The notes beneath the pieces are model-generated. The model was given only the letters and a program-made list of their open reading frames with translations. It ran no database searches and was not told where the DNA came from. 64,000 nucleotides of DNA from Chitinophagaceae bacterium (GTDB lineage Bacteria; Bacteroidota; Bacteroidia; Chitinophagales; Chitinophagaceae). Made by a program: the position numbers and the translations under genes. Below are positions 16,937 to 23,601 of this stretch, one piece after another (the stretch's first letter is position 1; each line of letters starts with the position of its first letter). The stretch lies in assembly GCA_023229465.1 (NCBI GenBank), contig JALNZE010000012.1:1-64000 (forward strand), in the 5' to 3' direction.

Positions 16937-16951
16937 GTAACCCTCTGTTAC
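16937..16951 (+). promoter_or_regulatory. Second, imperfect copy of the sulfur-operon palindrome
   Basis: GTAAC (16937-16941) and GTTAC (16947-16951) with a 5-nt spacer (CCTCT) instead of 4. It lies 14 nt upstream of the canonical site at 16966. It may be an auxiliary or decayed binding site. Confidence 0.45.
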
Positions 16952-16965
16952 ACTCTTTTCTGAAT

Positions 16966-17009
16966 GTAACCAATGTTACCATCCAGGGTAAAAAGAGGGT
17001 GCATATTTG
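16966..17009 (+). promoter_or_regulatory. Activator palindrome plus -7 box of the cstB operon
   Basis: GTAACCAATGTTAC (16966-16979), then exactly 30 nt to the end of CATATTTG (17002-17009). The predicted transcript begins some 30 nt before the ATG at 17047. Spacer bases differ from the other two sites while the arms are identical, as expected for a protein-binding palindrome. Confidence 0.8.
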
Positions 17010-17046
17010 CATAACAGTTAAACTTAAAAATTAAAAAACGATAACT

Positions 17047-18447
17047 ATGTTTTTTCAGCACATTTACGACAAAAGCCTTGCCCAGGCAAGTTATTTCATC
17101 GGTTGCCAAAAGGCAGGCGTTGCGGCAGTTATTGATGCAAAACGGGATGTGGATACCTATCTTGAAATTGCAAAAGCCAATAACATGAAGATTACCCACA
17201 TCTTTGAAACGCATATTCATGCCGATTTTTTGGCTGGTTCAAGAGAACTGGCTAAACTCACTGGTGCTGAATTATACCTTAGTGATGAAGGCGGCGAAGG
17301 TTGGGAATATGAATTTCCCCATCACGGTTTAAAAGATGGTGCTAAAGTGCAATTGGGCAATCTTACGTTTGAAGTATTGCATACGCCAGGTCATACTCCT
17401 GAAAGTATCAGTTTTCTTTTAACAGATAATCCTGCGTCTAAACAACCGGTTATGTTGTTTACGGGCGACTTTGTTTTTGTTGGAGATATTGGCCGTCCGG
17501 ATTTATTGGAAAAAGCAGCAGGTATTACAGGTTCAGCAGATGCAGGTGCATTGCAAATGTATAACTCCATTAATAAATTTAATACCCTTGCAGATTACAT
17601 TCAGGTATGGCCTGGGCATGGTGCAGGCAGTGCTTGCGGTAAAGCATTAGGTGCAGTACCAAGTACAACCGTGGGATATGAAAAAGCAAGGAACTGGGCT
17701 TTTCAGTACGCTGATGATAAACCGGGTTTTGTAAAATATTTATTGGAAGACCAGCCGGAACCACCAAAGTATTTTGCCATGATGAAACACCTGAACAAGG
17801 TTGACCGTCCTTTACTAACAGAAGTTCCAAAGTTGAAACAGCTTTCAATAGTAGAGTTAAAAGGCGCAATGGCACAAGGCATGAAAGTGATTGATGCAAG
17901 AAACAAGGTTGATTTTGCAGCAGGGTTTATTTCTGGTAGCTATAACATACAAGGTAATAATGCTTTTGCCACCTGGGCAGGTTGGCTATTAAAGTATGAT
18001 GAACAATTTATACTATTGGCTGATGAAAGCCAGTTGGATGACCTTACAAGAAAGCTGATGCGTATTGGTTTGGATAATATTTACGGTTATGTAAGTTCTA
18101 CTGCTGTTTGGACAGATGCCGGTGGTACTTTGGAAAAAGCTAATGTTATTACTTTAGCAGAAGCAAAGGATTTGATACATAATAATGGTGTGCAGGTTAT
18201 AGATTTAAGGGGCGTTGCAGAATACAATGCAGGGCATATTGCCAAAGCAGAAAATGTATTTGTTGGTACATTGGCAGACAATTTAGAAAAAGTGAGTAAA
18301 GACAAAAAAGTAATCATCTATTGCCAAAGCGGCGACAGGGCGGCAATTGGTTATTCCATCTTGGCAAAAAATGGATATAAGAATGTATCCAATTTTTCCG
18401 GAAGTATAAATGAATGGGTGAATGCGGGGGAACCTGTGGTATCATAA
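17047..18447 (+). CDS. cstB: Persulfide dioxygenase fused to two rhodanese domains (CstB-like)
   Basis: A 466-residue cytoplasmic enzyme. Residues 1-250 are an MBL-fold persulfide dioxygenase with metal ligands in THIHADF (His56, His58, Asp60), HTPGHTPES (His116), GDFVFVGD (Asp141) and WPGHGAGSACGK (His191). Residues ~265-360 are a rhodanese-like domain that lacks the catalytic cysteine. Residues ~366-466 are an active rhodanese with Cys426 in CQSGDRA. This three-part order matches staphylococcal CstB, which oxidises persulfides and forms thiosulfate. It is the first gene of the second sulfur unit. Confidence 0.9.
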   Translation: MFFQHIYDKSLAQASYFIGCQKAGVAAVIDAKRDVDTYLEIAKANNMKITHIFETHIHADFLAGSRELAKLTGAELYLSDEGGEGWEYEFPHHGLKDGAKVQLGNLTFEVLHTPGHTPESISFLLTDNPASKQPVMLFTGDFVFVGDIGRPDLLEKAAGITGSADAGALQMYNSINKFNTLADYIQVWPGHGAGSACGKALGAVPSTTVGYEKARNWAFQYADDKPGFVKYLLEDQPEPPKYFAMMKHLNKVDRPLLTEVPKLKQLSIVELKGAMAQGMKVIDARNKVDFAAGFISGSYNIQGNNAFATWAGWLLKYDEQFILLADESQLDDLTRKLMRIGLDNIYGYVSSTAVWTDAGGTLEKANVITLAEAKDLIHNNGVQVIDLRGVAEYNAGHIAKAENVFVGTLADNLEKVSKDKKVIIYCQSGDRAAIGYSILAKNGYKNVSNFSGSINEWVNAGEPVVS

Positions 18448-18522
18448 AATAAGAAAGGCGGTTGCCTTAAAAGCAGTCTCTTTTTATTAAAGAATAGTTT
18501 CAGAAACATAAAGCCAATCATT

Positions 18523-18714
18523 ATGGATACAACAGTTAACAATGTACCGCAGGAAATATATGAACAGATAAAAGCCGAAATAACCAATAAAGACAGTGTA
18601 GTGGGCATAGATGCTTTACATACGCATATTTTGGTTCTTCACCGGTTGATGCAAATAAAAGCCAAGTTTGATGCACTTAATGAAAAACTGGGGGCATCAA
18701 AAGTACCGTATTAA
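18523..18714 (+). CDS. Small helical hypothetical protein
   Basis: A 63-residue protein beginning MDTTVNNVPQEIYEQIK. It is predicted to be all helix (EIYEQIKAEITN, then LHTHILVLHRLMQIKAKFDALNEKL), with one His pair (HTH) and no Cys. It lies 75 nt after cstB and before the unit's terminator, so it is probably co-transcribed. I do not recognise a family. Confidence 0.6.
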   Translation: MDTTVNNVPQEIYEQIKAEITNKDSVVGIDALHTHILVLHRLMQIKAKFDALNEKLGASKVPY

Positions 18715-18726
18715 ATTTTAGTGAAA

Positions 18727-18795
18727 ATGAAAAAATACTTATTACTTTTTGGACTTGCTGCCATAGCAGGCATGGATGTATTCTGCATTCCTTAA
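18727..18795 (+). CDS. Possible 22-residue hydrophobic peptide
   Basis: An ATG 12 nt after the previous stop opens MKKYLLLFGLAAIAGMDVFCIP and ends at TAA, just before a terminator hairpin. The composition is that of a signal-like or single membrane helix. It may be a true small protein or the start of a lost exported protein. No homologue comes to mind. Confidence 0.3.
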   Translation: MKKYLLLFGLAAIAGMDVFCIP

Positions 18796-18800
18796 AAAGT

Positions 18801-18824
18801 AAGGCAATTGTTGCCTTTATTATG
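18801..18824 (+). terminator. Terminator of the cstB unit
   Basis: AAGGCAA (18801-18807) and TTGCCTT (18811-18817) form a 7-bp stem with a TTG loop, followed by TATTAT. It lies between the cstB unit and the third operator. Confidence 0.55.
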
Positions 18825-18868
18825 CCCGTGCAAGGGTTTTATTCTTCAACAATATGGCTTTTGCAAGT

Positions 18869-18912
18869 GTAACCTTTGTTACCAAACAAGCCAATGGTGA
18901 AATTTACTTTTG
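18869..18912 (+). promoter_or_regulatory. Activator palindrome plus -7 box of the large sulfur operon
   Basis: GTAACCTTTGTTAC (18869-18882), then exactly 30 nt to the end of the full -7 consensus TACTTTTG (18905-18912). It drives the long unit from the HMA gene (18931) to at least the DsrE gene. Because the promoter box lies at 18905-18912, a start at 18910 is impossible, and this fixes the HMA start at 18931. Confidence 0.82.
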
Positions 18913-18930
18913 CATTACAAAAATACTAAA

Positions 18931-19203
18931 ATGACAACTCACTATATATTTGTTGAAAACATAAAATGCGGCGGCTGTATAAACAGCATTAAAACAGCCC
19001 TGCTAAAACTAAGTGGTGTTACGGCTGTAGAAATATTTAAGGAGGAAGATAAAGTGTGTGTCAGCGGCATTGCGGTAGAAAAAGATGTGGTGGTGGCAAA
19101 GCTATCTTCATTGGGCTATCTGCAAAAAGGAAATAATAGCTTTTTGAGTAAAGCAAAATCTTATGTAAGCTGTGCCGTGGGCAAGTATGATAAAATTAAA
19201 TAG
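18931..19203 (+). CDS. Heavy-metal-associated (HMA) domain protein
   Basis: A 90-residue protein from the ATG at 18931. The HMA ferredoxin-like fold is shown by FVENIKCGGCINSIKTAL with the CxxC pair, VTAVEIFKEEDKVCV and the final LSSLGYL. A C-terminal ~20-residue tail carries one more Cys (SYVSCAVGKYD). HMA proteins carry Cu+ or other soft metals. In this sulfur operon it may instead carry a metal or persulfide for neighbouring proteins, which is inference. First gene of the third unit. Confidence 0.85.
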   Translation: MTTHYIFVENIKCGGCINSIKTALLKLSGVTAVEIFKEEDKVCVSGIAVEKDVVVAKLSSLGYLQKGNNSFLSKAKSYVSCAVGKYDKIK

Positions 19204-19210
19204 TACAACA

Positions 19211-19447
19211 ATGAAACAGGCAATATTAAGCAACTGGAATTTTATGCGGTTTTTAAGGTTGGGTTTAGGTATTGCCATTATTGTACAATCGGCAATGGCA
19301 AAAGATTGGACAATGGGAATTTTGGGCTTATTGTTTACTGCTATGCCAGTATTTAATATTGGCTGTTGCGGAACGGGTGGATGTAATACCCCAATAAAGA
19401 AAACTTCTGAAACTACAAAAGACATTACTTATGAAGAAGTGGTTTAG
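19211..19447 (+). CDS. Small membrane protein with C-terminal cysteine cluster
   Basis: A 78-residue protein from the ATG at 19211. Two hydrophobic helices (RLGLGIAIIVQSAM and GILGLLFTAMPVFNI) precede a cysteine-rich stretch, GCCGTGGC, then a polar tail. It resembles small YgaP-like or DUF2892-type membrane segments found with rhodaneses, but I cannot place it firmly. It overlaps the next gene by 17 nt, showing tight coupling. The Cys cluster could bind sulfane sulfur or metal. Confidence 0.7.
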   Translation: MKQAILSNWNFMRFLRLGLGIAIIVQSAMAKDWTMGILGLLFTAMPVFNIGCCGTGGCNTPIKKTSETTKDITYEEVV

Positions 19448-19649
19448 CAATAACCTGCTCTACATTATCGGGGCATTAGTGGGTGCCATTGCTGGATATT
19501 TTTACTGGCAGCAAATAGGCTGTTCAAGCGGTACATGTGCCATTACATCAAAGCCTTTTAACAGTACGCTGTATGGCGCAGTAATGGGAGCTTTATTGTT
19601 AGGCATGTTTAAAAAAGAAAGAAAAAAACAGGAAGAAAAATTAGGATAA
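19431..19649 (+). CDS. DUF6132-like membrane protein
   Basis: A 72-residue protein. The glycine-rich helix LYIIGALVGAIAGYFYW is followed by GCSSGTCAITSKPFNSTLYGA and a second helix, ending in a basic tail (KKERKKQEEKLG). The GCSSGTCAITS string is the signature I associate with DUF6132, common in Bacteroidota beside thioredoxin and rhodanese genes. The two Cys face the non-cytoplasmic side if the basic tail is inside. Its stop overlaps the thioredoxin ATG. Confidence 0.75.
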   Translation: MKKWFSNNLLYIIGALVGAIAGYFYWQQIGCSSGTCAITSKPFNSTLYGAVMGALLLGMFKKERKKQEEKLG

Positions 19650-19951
19650 TGACATTTGATGAAATCATACAATCGGATAAGCCAGTGCTGGTAGATTTTT
19701 TTGCCGAATGGTGTGGCCCATGCAAAATGATGGCTCCTGTTCTTAAAGAAGTAAAATCAGTAATTGGCGATGCCGCTACTATTATAAAAGTAGATGTAGA
19801 TAAAAGCCCACAGGCGGCTAACGAATACCAGGTGCAGGGTGTACCAACATTTATAATATTTAAAAATGGTAAACCATTATGGAGAAATAGTGGTGTGATA
19901 CCTAAAGCGAGATTAATAGAAGTAATTAAAAATTTCACAGCTAAAAATTAA
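19649..19951 (+). CDS. trxA: Thioredoxin
   Basis: A 100-residue classical cytoplasmic thioredoxin with the WCGPC active site in FFAEWCGPCKMMAPVL, Asp in KVDVDKSP and the cis-proline in GVPTFIIF. It lacks a signal peptide. The start overlaps the previous stop (TAATG). In this operon it probably reduces persulfides on the rhodaneses or accepts sulfane sulfur. Confidence 0.95.
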   Translation: MTFDEIIQSDKPVLVDFFAEWCGPCKMMAPVLKEVKSVIGDAATIIKVDVDKSPQAANEYQVQGVPTFIIFKNGKPLWRNSGVIPKARLIEVIKNFTAKN

Positions 19952-19955
19952 AACA

Positions 19956-20267
19956 ATGGGCTTATTTCAAAATTTATTTGGCGGCGGACAAACTGCAGAT
20001 TTAAAAATTATTATTGAACAGGGAGCTTTTTTGGTAGATGTAAGAGAACCCGGTGAGTTTGCAGATGGTACTGCTAAAGGTGCTGTTAATATTCCATTAG
20101 GGAGTGTGGCAACTCAGCTAGCAAAATTTAAAGGAAAAGATAGTATTGTTGTTTTCTGTCGCAGTGGTAATCGCAGTGGCCAGGCCAAAACCATTCTTGA
20201 GCAAAATGGCTTCAAGAATATAGTGAATGGCGGCACATGGGAAAATGTAAATCAATTTGTGAAATGA
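19956..20267 (+). CDS. Single-domain rhodanese
   Basis: A 103-residue cytoplasmic sulfurtransferase (GlpE/PspE-like). The domain shows LVDVREPGEFADG, GAVNIPLGS and the active-site loop CRSGNRSGQA, then the C-terminal GGTWENV. It moves sulfane sulfur between donors such as thiosulfate or persulfide and a thiol acceptor. Its last codon overlaps the start of the next rhodanese gene (ATGA), so they are translationally coupled. Confidence 0.93.
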   Translation: MGLFQNLFGGGQTADLKIIIEQGAFLVDVREPGEFADGTAKGAVNIPLGSVATQLAKFKGKDSIVVFCRSGNRSGQAKTILEQNGFKNIVNGGTWENVNQFVK

Positions 20268-20623
20268 AAGCAGTAAGATTTTTATCCTTTTTGATATTGC
20301 TTACGGCAACAATCATTTCTTGTTCAAATTCTTCTGCTAATACTGATAACACTAACCATACGATTTTGCCTAAGCCCGGTAAAACCATTATTGTAGATGT
20401 TCATACTGTGGAAGAGTGGAACAATGATGGACATGCTGATTGTACCGTTAATTATCCTTTGGATGAATTGAGTACAAAAATTGAAACGTTGAAGGCTTAT
20501 GAGAAAGTGATAGTAGTATGCTGTAGTGGTAACCGGGCAAATGCTGCCAAAGAAATGCTTGAACAGAGTGGTATAAAAGATGTGGAAAATAAAGGTGCAT
20601 GGCAAGATATTGCCTGCAAATAA
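20264..20623 (+). CDS. Rhodanese-domain lipoprotein
   Basis: A 119-residue protein from the ATG at 20264. The N-terminus (VRFLSFLILLTATIISC) is a lipoprotein signal with the modified Cys in TIISC. The rhodanese domain follows, with VDVHTVEEWNNDGH, NYPLDEL and the loop CCSGNRANAA with the catalytic Cys. It would work on the outer face of the inner membrane or in the periplasm, matching the cytoplasmic rhodanese just upstream. The pair could pass sulfur across compartments. Confidence 0.9.
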   Translation: MKAVRFLSFLILLTATIISCSNSSANTDNTNHTILPKPGKTIIVDVHTVEEWNNDGHADCTVNYPLDELSTKIETLKAYEKVIVVCCSGNRANAAKEMLEQSGIKDVENKGAWQDIACK

Positions 20624-20647
20624 ATAACAGTTTTAAACTAAAAGCAG

Positions 20648-21481
20648 ATGGAAAAATTAAAAATTCTTATTCCAACAGATTTCTCCGTACAGGCTGAGTT
20701 TGCTTACCTGATGGTAAAAAGATTAGAAGTGAAAACCCCTGTGGATATTCATTTTGTTCATGTGATGAATGTACCGGATACTGTAACAATGGATGCCAAT
20801 GGCAACATACAAACCTGTGGCGAAATTGATGTAAAGTATGTGGTAAAACAAAAAGAAATAGCCGAGCGGAAATTAGCTGACCTGAAAAATATTTATGGCA
20901 ATGATATTAACAGCCATTTTATATTGGGGAAAGTAATAGATGGTATTTTAAATTTTGCAGAATCCAACCATTTCGATTTGATTGTGATGGGAACTAAAGG
21001 TGCATGGGGCCTAAAAGAAAAACTGTCCGGTTCAGAAACACAAATAATAGCCCGGAAATCTAAAATACCGGTGCTGTCTTTAATGTGCGACCGTTCTGAC
21101 CTGAACATACAGAACATTTTACTGGTACACAATTTCAATCATCCTGCTAAAGAAGATTTGCAGTTGATGCACAAACTGATTAAGGCATTTAATACAAAAT
21201 TTCACCTGCTTCAAATTACATCAGGAAAAGTGGATGCCCAAAAGACATCGGTAGAAGCAAATATGAAAATGTTTGCAGAGCTGAACAATATAACTAACTA
21301 CGAATGTCATTTAATAAATGATAACGATGTTGAAAAAGGCGTTGTGCATTTCAACCAGATGAATAATATGGATATTATATGCATCGGCACACATGGCAAG
21401 GGTGGCATATTCCATCACAGTGCAACAGAAAGACTTATCAAGCATCTTTTTAAACCAATTATTTCATTTCACTTAAACTAG
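20648..21481 (+). CDS. Tandem universal stress protein
   Basis: A 277-residue protein with two UspA domains. Each ends in the nucleotide-binding glycine motif: GTKGAWGLKEKLSGSETQ in the first and GTHGKGGIFHHSATERL in the second. The first strand is KILIPTDFSV. The role is not known; in sulfur and redox operons such proteins often accompany stress responses. It sits between the rhodaneses and the transporter genes. Confidence 0.88.
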   Translation: MEKLKILIPTDFSVQAEFAYLMVKRLEVKTPVDIHFVHVMNVPDTVTMDANGNIQTCGEIDVKYVVKQKEIAERKLADLKNIYGNDINSHFILGKVIDGILNFAESNHFDLIVMGTKGAWGLKEKLSGSETQIIARKSKIPVLSLMCDRSDLNIQNILLVHNFNHPAKEDLQLMHKLIKAFNTKFHLLQITSGKVDAQKTSVEANMKMFAELNNITNYECHLINDNDVEKGVVHFNQMNNMDIICIGTHGKGGIFHHSATERLIKHLFKPIISFHLN

Positions 21482-21494
21482 TATAAATACATAC

Positions 21495-22052
21495 ATGAGA
21501 GAGTTTATAACACAAACCTGGTCATGGTGGTTTTCCGGTACAATGATAGCGGCCATCATGTTCTTTCTTTTATACTTTGGCCAGTCCTTTGGTTTTTCTG
21601 CCAACTTAAGAACCATTTGTGCAGCAGCAGGGTTAGGAAAGAAAACAAAGTTTTTCGATTTTAACTGGAAGGCCCAAACATGGAACTTGGTTTTTTTAGT
21701 TGGAGCAATTGTTGGCGGTTTTATTGCAAACCAGGTTTTATCATCAGGTACGCCGGTAGAGATTTCACAGGCAACCATTAATGATTTAAGTAAGCTGGGT
21801 ATTGCTGCTCCTGCTTCGTTACAACCTGCCGAACTTTTTAGTTTAGATGCAATCCTTTCTATAAAAGGGTTTCTTGTATTGGCGGTTGGTGGCCTTATGG
21901 TTGGCTTTGGTTCCCGTTATGCCGGTGGTTGCACTTCTGGTCATGCCATCAGTGGTTTATCCGATTTACAAGTGCCTTCACTCATTGCCGTTATTGGATT
22001 TTTCATCGGTGGCCTGGCAATGACATTTTTCATTCTTCCATTAATATTTTAA
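21495..22052 (+). CDS. YeeE/YedE thiosulfate transporter, N-terminal half
   Basis: A 185-residue membrane protein with four to five helices. The key motif RYAGGCTSGHAISG holds the conserved Cys used in thiosulfate relay by YeeE-type transporters. In single-chain YeeE a second such Cys motif lies in the other half, here supplied by the next gene. It is likely to act as a heteromer importing thiosulfate or another sulfur species. It lies 13 nt after the universal stress gene. Confidence 0.88.
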   Translation: MREFITQTWSWWFSGTMIAAIMFFLLYFGQSFGFSANLRTICAAAGLGKKTKFFDFNWKAQTWNLVFLVGAIVGGFIANQVLSSGTPVEISQATINDLSKLGIAAPASLQPAELFSLDAILSIKGFLVLAVGGLMVGFGSRYAGGCTSGHAISGLSDLQVPSLIAVIGFFIGGLAMTFFILPLIF

Positions 22053-22056
22053 TAGT

Positions 22057-22470
22057 ATGAAATTTATAAAATTTTTATTGCTTGGTATTGTTTTCGGTGT
22101 TGTAATGGCTAAGTCAGAAGCCATTTCCTGGTTCAGGATTCAGGAGATGTTCCGCTTTCAGGCATTTCACATGTATGGCATTATCGGCACTGCGGTTATA
22201 TTAGGTGTAATTGGTGTAGCACTAATAAAGAGATTTAAAATAAGGGATTTTCATGGCAACCAGATATTATTCTACCCAAAGGATAAGTCAATCATCCGCT
22301 ATCTCGTTGGTGGAACAATTTTCGGATTGGGTTGGGCATTAAGCGGCGCTTGCCCCGGCCCAATGGTGGTTAGTATAGGTTATGGATTTTTAACCATGAG
22401 TATTGTATTTCTGTTTGCCATAGTGGGTACTTATTTATATGGCGTTTTCAAAGAGAAATTACCTCATTAA
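22057..22470 (+). CDS. YeeE/YedE thiosulfate transporter, C-terminal half (DUF6691)
   Basis: A 137-residue membrane protein, four helices, with GLGWALSGACPGPMVVSIGYG as the conserved Cys motif matching the one in the gene 4 nt upstream. Split YeeE pairs of this size are common in Bacteroidota and Proteobacteria. Together they should make one transport unit. Confidence 0.88.
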   Translation: MKFIKFLLLGIVFGVVMAKSEAISWFRIQEMFRFQAFHMYGIIGTAVILGVIGVALIKRFKIRDFHGNQILFYPKDKSIIRYLVGGTIFGLGWALSGACPGPMVVSIGYGFLTMSIVFLFAIVGTYLYGVFKEKLPH

Positions 22471-22482
22471 TTTATAAAACGA

Positions 22483-23583
22483 TTGCTTGTGCATCAAGAA
22501 CATAACGACGATAAAATACAACAGGTGCTTATTCCTGTTATCAGCAAACTGATACTTGTTATTGTAGTGTTGGTAATTGGTCTTATAGCTATGCCTATTG
22601 TATTTTATTATAGTAACCAACCAGATAAACCAAAGGATAAAGCCAGTACTGCAGATGCAGCAAGCACTGAAGTAAAAAAAGATGCGGTGGCTTACTGGAC
22701 AGCACCTGATGTTAGCAGTATTACCGATGCTAAACAAAAAGAGCAGGTGGAATACGGTAAAGAATTAATTGCACATACGGCAAAATATCTGGGGCCTAAT
22801 GGTTCTGTATTAAAAATAAGTAACGGATTAAATTGCCAGAACTGTCACCTGCAGGCTGGTACGGCCGTTTTTGGAAACAACTATGGTTCGGTTGCATCAC
22901 TTTATCCAAAATTCAGGGCAAGAAGCGGAGCAATAGAAGATATTTATAAAAGAGTAAATGATTGTTTTGAACGCAGCTTAAATGGCAAAGCAATTGATAC
23001 TGCCGGTAAAGAAATGCAGGCTATTGTTGCCTACATAAATTTCTTGGGTACTAATGTAACCAAAGGAAAAAAAGCTGAAGGTTCAGGATTTAAGGATCTT
23101 GCGTTTTTAGACCGTGCCGCCGACCCTGCAAAAGGGTTAACAGTTTACACAACAAAATGTCAAAGTTGTCATCAGGCAAATGGCGAAGGCGTTTTTAACG
23201 GCGATAAAACAGAATACACATTTCCTGCATTGTGGACTACTCATAGTTTTAATGATGGCGCCGGCCTTAATCGTATTAGTAACTTTGCAAAGTATGTAAA
23301 GTATAATATGCCACAAGGAACTACTTACCAAAGCCCACAACTTTCCGATGAAGAGGCATGGGATGTTGCCGCTTATATATTATCTCAAAAAAGGCAACAC
23401 ATTAATGTGCCCAAAGACTGGCCTGATAAATCTAAAAAGCCATTCGACCATCCGTTTGGTCCTTACGCAGATAAGTTTACTGAAGCACAACACAAATTTG
23501 GCCCCTTTAAACCAATAGTGGAAGAGCAAAAGAAAAAGGAAGAAGAAGCCAAAAATAAAACAATCGCATCTACCAAAAAGTAA
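22483..23583 (+). CDS. tsdA: TsdA-like dihaem c-type cytochrome (thiosulfate dehydrogenase family)
   Basis: About 366 residues, with one N-terminal membrane helix (~20-42) and two haem c motifs: CQNCH (118-122) and CQSCH (226-230). Features shared with TsdA are the N-domain NCQNCHLQAGT, YPKFRARSG, NDCFERSLNG and the second-domain LWTTHSFNDGAG. TsdA joins two thiosulfates to tetrathionate. No ATG exists before the helix; a TTG (22483) or GTG (22489) must be used. The C-terminal tail is Lys/Glu rich. The periplasmic domain would act on thiosulfate before or beside the importer. Confidence 0.82.
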   Translation: MLVHQEHNDDKIQQVLIPVISKLILVIVVLVIGLIAMPIVFYYSNQPDKPKDKASTADAASTEVKKDAVAYWTAPDVSSITDAKQKEQVEYGKELIAHTAKYLGPNGSVLKISNGLNCQNCHLQAGTAVFGNNYGSVASLYPKFRARSGAIEDIYKRVNDCFERSLNGKAIDTAGKEMQAIVAYINFLGTNVTKGKKAEGSGFKDLAFLDRAADPAKGLTVYTTKCQSCHQANGEGVFNGDKTEYTFPALWTTHSFNDGAGLNRISNFAKYVKYNMPQGTTYQSPQLSDEEAWDVAAYILSQKRQHINVPKDWPDKSKKPFDHPFGPYADKFTEAQHKFGPFKPIVEEQKKKEEEAKNKTIASTKK

Positions 23584-23601
23584 AACTAAAAACTTGCCAT
23601 A

